From NCBI GenBank assembly GCA_039029915.1, contig JBCCFD010000146.1, positions 1 to 15,750 on the forward strand: a stretch of 15,750 nucleotides of DNA, given 5' to 3'. The translations under genes were made by a program, and so were the position numbers. Below, one piece after another: positions 13,999 through 15,750 of the stretch. The notes under the pieces are model-generated. The model was not told the DNA's origin. It saw only the letters and a program-made list of their open reading frames with translations, and ran no database searches. Position 1 is the first letter of the stretch, and each line of letters opens with the position of its first letter. The DNA comes from QQUD01 sp039029915. GTDB lineage: Bacteria > Chloroflexota > Anaerolineae > Promineifilales > Promineifilaceae.

Positions 13999-14043
13999 AT
14001 TATAACATGACCATTCATGACATGGGCAATTTGACCATGTCAA
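13999..14043 (-). promoter_or_regulatory. Promoter and operator-like repeats of the toxin-antitoxin pair
   Basis: The minus strand shows an extended -10, TGTTATAAT (14007-13999), 31 nt upstream of the antitoxin ATG. There is no good -35 at 17 nt; TTGCCC at 14029-14024 is a poor match. Over and upstream of it lie TGACATGG (14018-14025) with CCATGTCA (14035-14042), the 5-3-5 palindrome TTGACCATGTCAA (14031-14043) and a direct repeat TGACCAT at 14008 and 14032. This fits autoregulation by the DUF433 antitoxin, and it means the pair need not depend on ccm transcription. Confidence 0.55.
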
Positions 14044-14060
14044 TTCACCATAAGTGGTGG

Positions 14061-14615
14061 TTATTCCAGTAAGCCTAGCACTGACTCATCTAGCATTTGT
14101 TCTGTTACGATGCCTCTAAAGGAATAGGCTATCTCACCATTTTGATCGATGACAAACGTTTCAGGTAACTGACTTACATGGAGACGCTCACCCATTTCTA
14201 GCCCTAAATCTGGTCCGTTAGGATAGGTAATAGAATACCTATCTAGAAATTCTAGCGATTTATGCTCCGTGTCTGCCCAAGCAACGCCAATAAATACAAC
14301 TTCTTGAGACGCATATTTTTGATAAGCCTTTTCTAGAATTTCTGCTTCATGATGACATCCAGGACACCAAGAAGCCCAAAAGTTGAGGACAATCACTTTT
14401 CCCTGGAAATCCGATAATGTTGCACTTGGATTTGAGCGCCATCCGTAGCCATTAAAGAAGGAGAAACGAAAATCCTGCACATCTTGCCCAACAAAGTCTT
14501 GATTTGGGGAATTTTGCACCAAAGAAAGACCAAGAAAAAAGATGAACATGACGGCAGAGCCCCCAATGATCCATTTTATCTTGTAGAGTTTTGAAAAGTT
14601 GATTGGATGAGACAA
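14061..14615 (-). CDS. Membrane-anchored thioredoxin-like protein (ResA/CcmG type), WCPGC copy
   Basis: The 184-residue protein has one N-terminal membrane helix (about 14-32). A TlpA/ResA-type thioredoxin domain follows, with VIVLNFWASWCPGC (Cys84, Cys87), ITYPNGPDLGLEMGE and the cis-Pro loop QLPETFVID. Such proteins sit outside the membrane and reduce disulfides in apocytochrome c or CcmH before haem attachment. It starts at TTG 14615, three bases after the previous stop, with GGAG 9 nt upstream. It is an ungapped paralogue of the gene just upstream over most of its length, but it is visibly more AT-rich and has no CGGCCG site. It may therefore be a later arrival or under different selection. 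The family call is secure; partner assignment is inferred. Confidence 0.87.
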   Translation of the reverse strand: MSHPINFSKLYKIKWIIGGSAVMFIFFLGLSLVQNSPNQDFVGQDVQDFRFSFFNGYGWRSNPSATLSDFQGKVIVLNFWASWCPGCHHEAEILEKAYQKYASQEVVFIGVAWADTEHKSLEFLDRYSITYPNGPDLGLEMGERLHVSQLPETFVIDQNGEIAYSFRGIVTEQMLDESVLGLLE

Positions 14616-14618
14616 TCT

Positions 14619-15161
14619 TTAATTCTCCAATAGCGCAGTGATGACGCCATCGAGTATCTCATCATCAACTGGGCCAATGACGACTTGGGCAATTTGGCCG
14701 TTTTTATCAATGAAAAAGGTTTCAGGGATGCCGGTTATCTCATACTTCTCACCTATTTCGAGGCCTATGTCGGGCGCATTGGGGTAGGTAATCTTGAATT
14801 CGTCCATGTATTCAAATGATTTCGGTGCGGTATCGGTCCAAGCGATGCCTAGAAAGATAACGTCTTCGTCTGCGTACTTTTCGGCCGTGGCTTGTAATGA
14901 ATCGGCCTCAAGGCGACATTCAACGCACCATGATGCCCAAAAGTTGAGCACAACAACGTTTCCCTGTAATTCACTTAGATTGGCTTGCGTGGTGGTTTCC
15001 CATTCATAGCCGTTGAAAAAGGTCATATCGAACGTGGGCGCTTCGGCACCCGCCTCAGGGCGCGTGGCTGAACTATCGAGTAAGCCGAGTCCAAGAATAA
15101 CTAGTAGAAAGGCCACAATGCCCCAAACGGTGAGGCTGCGCCATGACAATCGATTACCCAT
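14619..15161 (-). CDS. resA: Membrane-anchored thioredoxin-like protein (ResA/CcmG type), WCVEC copy
   Basis: I place the start at ATG 15161 (180 residues) because CAGGAG lies 7 nt upstream and it precedes the membrane helix directly; the longer frame to 15224 only adds codons inside ccmH. After the helix comes a ResA/TlpA thioredoxin domain: TFFNGYEWETT, VVVLNFWASWCVEC (Cys79, Cys82), ITYPNAPDIGLEIGEKY and GIPETFFID with the cis-Pro. Family members keep apocytochrome or CcmH thiols reduced on the outer face of the membrane. The CVEC active site lacks the proline seen in CEPC or CPxC relatives, which should change its redox potential or partner. The gene overlaps ccmH by 8 nt and is followed after 3 nt by its paralogue. 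Confidence 0.87.
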   Translation of the reverse strand: MGNRLSWRSLTVWGIVAFLLVILGLGLLDSSATRPEAGAEAPTFDMTFFNGYEWETTTQANLSELQGNVVVLNFWASWCVECRLEADSLQATAEKYADEDVIFLGIAWTDTAPKSFEYMDEFKITYPNAPDIGLEIGEKYEITGIPETFFIDKNGQIAQVVIGPVDDEILDGVITALLEN

Positions 15162-15678
15162 TGGATAACTCCTGTAACTCGGTCTCGATTCGGCTAACAA
15201 AATCGTCGATATCAAGTGCCACATTTGATTGTGCTGGTGTTGGGTCAGCCTGCTTGATAACCACGGGGACTGGGGCTGGCGTTGGGCTAGCTGAGCGGAA
15301 CTGCTGCATCAATCGAAAGAAAATGACACCGCCAACACCAATTGCCAGAATGGGCGTAAGCCACAGGATGAGTGAGAATCCTTGTCTTGGTGGTTCTGCT
15401 AGGACGCCATCGCCATAATTGAATGCAAAGTCATTGTAAATTTCTTGCTTGGTCATGCCTGAAGCGAGCTGCTCACGAATGAGTTCGCGCCAGTCGGCAC
15501 ACGCTTGGGTGGGGCAGACATCTAACGGGGTGCTTTCACAGACGGGGCAGTAAAGCCCTTTGGCCACGTCGTTGACTTCGTCGTCGGTGACGCTGTCTTG
15601 GGCCTGCACGGTAACGGCCGTTACCAGCAGCAAAGCAATCATTAAACAAAATTGAAAAAAGGAGTTTCTTTTCATCAT
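15154..15678 (-). CDS. ccmH: Cytochrome c maturation protein CcmH
   Basis: The 174-residue protein has a signal peptide ending near AQA (24-26). The CcmH domain contains GLYCPVC (Cys44, Cys47), followed by PLDVCPTQACADWRELIREQLASGMTKQEI with two more cysteines (55, 60). A membrane helix (about 102-124) and a Pro-rich tail complete it. CcmH is a thiol-disulfide protein of the haem lyase complex that handles the CxxCH of apocytochromes. The CPVC motif replaces the usual LRCxxC, and the extra Cys pair is a form I associate with Chloroflexota. Two ATGs lie in tandem at 15678 and 15675; either may serve, and no strong binding site is seen. The 8-nt overlap with the downstream thioredoxin gene shows an operon. 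Confidence 0.9.
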   Translation of the reverse strand: MMKRNSFFQFCLMIALLLVTAVTVQAQDSVTDDEVNDVAKGLYCPVCESTPLDVCPTQACADWRELIREQLASGMTKQEIYNDFAFNYGDGVLAEPPRQGFSLILWLTPILAIGVGGVIFFRLMQQFRSASPTPAPVPVVIKQADPTPAQSNVALDIDDFVSRIETELQELSNG

Positions 15679-15688
15679 CTACCCATTC

Positions 15689-15750
15689 TTAATGTAACGA
15701 ACTTTTTAGCCGTCGTTTTATTCTAGGCGGGAACTTCGGTTCATTTAGTC
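15689..15750 (-). CDS. Possible 3' end of the gene upstream of ccmH
   Basis: One minus-strand frame enters from the window edge and stays open for 19 codons (LNEPKFPPRIKRRLKSSLH) before a TAA at 15691-15689, ten bases ahead of the ccmH start. The other two frames stop at once. The basic tail and operon position would suit the end of a membrane protein gene such as ccmF, but the piece is too short to identify and could be noncoding leader. Confidence 0.3.
   Translation of the reverse strand, partial: LNEPKFPPRIKRRLKSSLH

Larger units (their letters stand above)
8794..15625. repeat. Dispersed palindrome CGGCCG / AACGGCCGTT (14 sites)
   Basis: CGGCCG starts at 8794, 9298, 9590, 10957, 11481, 12034, 12238, 12280, 12615, 12652, 12834, 13291, 14882 and 15615. 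Nine of the fourteen are ACGGCCGT and six are AACGGCCGTT. The site at 15610-15625 is a perfect 16-nt palindrome, GGTAACGGCCGTTACC. I find none in positions 1-8793. The sites fall in all codon phases, for example T-A-V at 9297, N-G-R at 11480 and R-P at 9590, so coding constraint does not explain them. They behave like a highly iterated palindrome of the cyanobacterial HIP1 kind, but with another sequence. Confidence 0.85.

Noticed and set aside
14038..14043. TTGACA as -35 box for the toxin-antitoxin promoter
   Set aside because: It lies 33 nt from the TATAAT, too far for a sigma-70 type promoter; it is more likely part of the operator palindrome.
15162..15224. Longer N-terminus of the first thioredoxin gene
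   Set aside because: The extra 21 codons lie inside ccmH and precede a good CAGGAG site that fits ATG 15161.

Overview
The window looks like chromosomal DNA of a Chloroflexota-type bacterium (Anaerolineae or relatives). This rests on gene content, not on any marker gene: a CcmH of the CPVC...CPTQAC type, ResA-like thioredoxins, a CcmI-like zinc-ribbon protein and a long STAND NTPase with an alpha-solenoid C-terminus of the kind common in filamentous Chloroflexota and Cyanobacteria. Every gene I can support is on the minus strand, so the biological reading direction is from high to low coordinates. No rRNA, tRNA or CRISPR array was seen.

Right part (about 7.8-15.7 kb) is a core-like region. 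It starts with a cytochrome c maturation cluster: ccmH, two tandem membrane-anchored thioredoxins (ResA/CcmG type), a zinc-ribbon CcmI-like membrane protein, and a secreted cytochrome c fused to a carboxypeptidase-regulatory-like region. A DUF433/DUF5615 toxin-antitoxin pair with its own promoter and operator-like repeats interrupts it. Next come an APH-fold kinase, a structured leader and a small two-TM protein of unknown function, then a tightly coupled pair of exported proteins (an EF-hand-like protein and a Tat/lipoprotein intradiol-dioxygenase-like enzyme). This half carries 14 copies of CGGCCG, usually inside AACGGCCGTT, in all reading frames; the left half has none.

Left part (1-7.8 kb) is accessory. 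A decayed IS91-type transposase marks the junction. Then follow a caspase-like protease (peptidase C14), a 1539-residue STAND/NB-ARC protein with about 22 helical repeats, a stand-alone PncC/CinA-C amidase, an integron attC site and the 5' part of a GNAT acetyltransferase that runs off the window. The attC site lies 33 nt past the pncC stop, oriented so that pncC (and perhaps the whole block) is a cassette and the GNAT gene is the next one.

The most interesting system is the caspase/STAND pair. The C-terminal tail of the protease and the N-terminal region of the NTPase share an ungapped 23-residue segment with 13 identities (pattern G-K-Y-x-I-N-I-x3-E-x3-I-G-D-x-I), with a RHIM-like I-Q-I-G core in the NTPase. 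I infer a sensor-effector cell-death or anti-phage module in which the NTPase recruits and activates the protease by homotypic, possibly amyloid-like contact.
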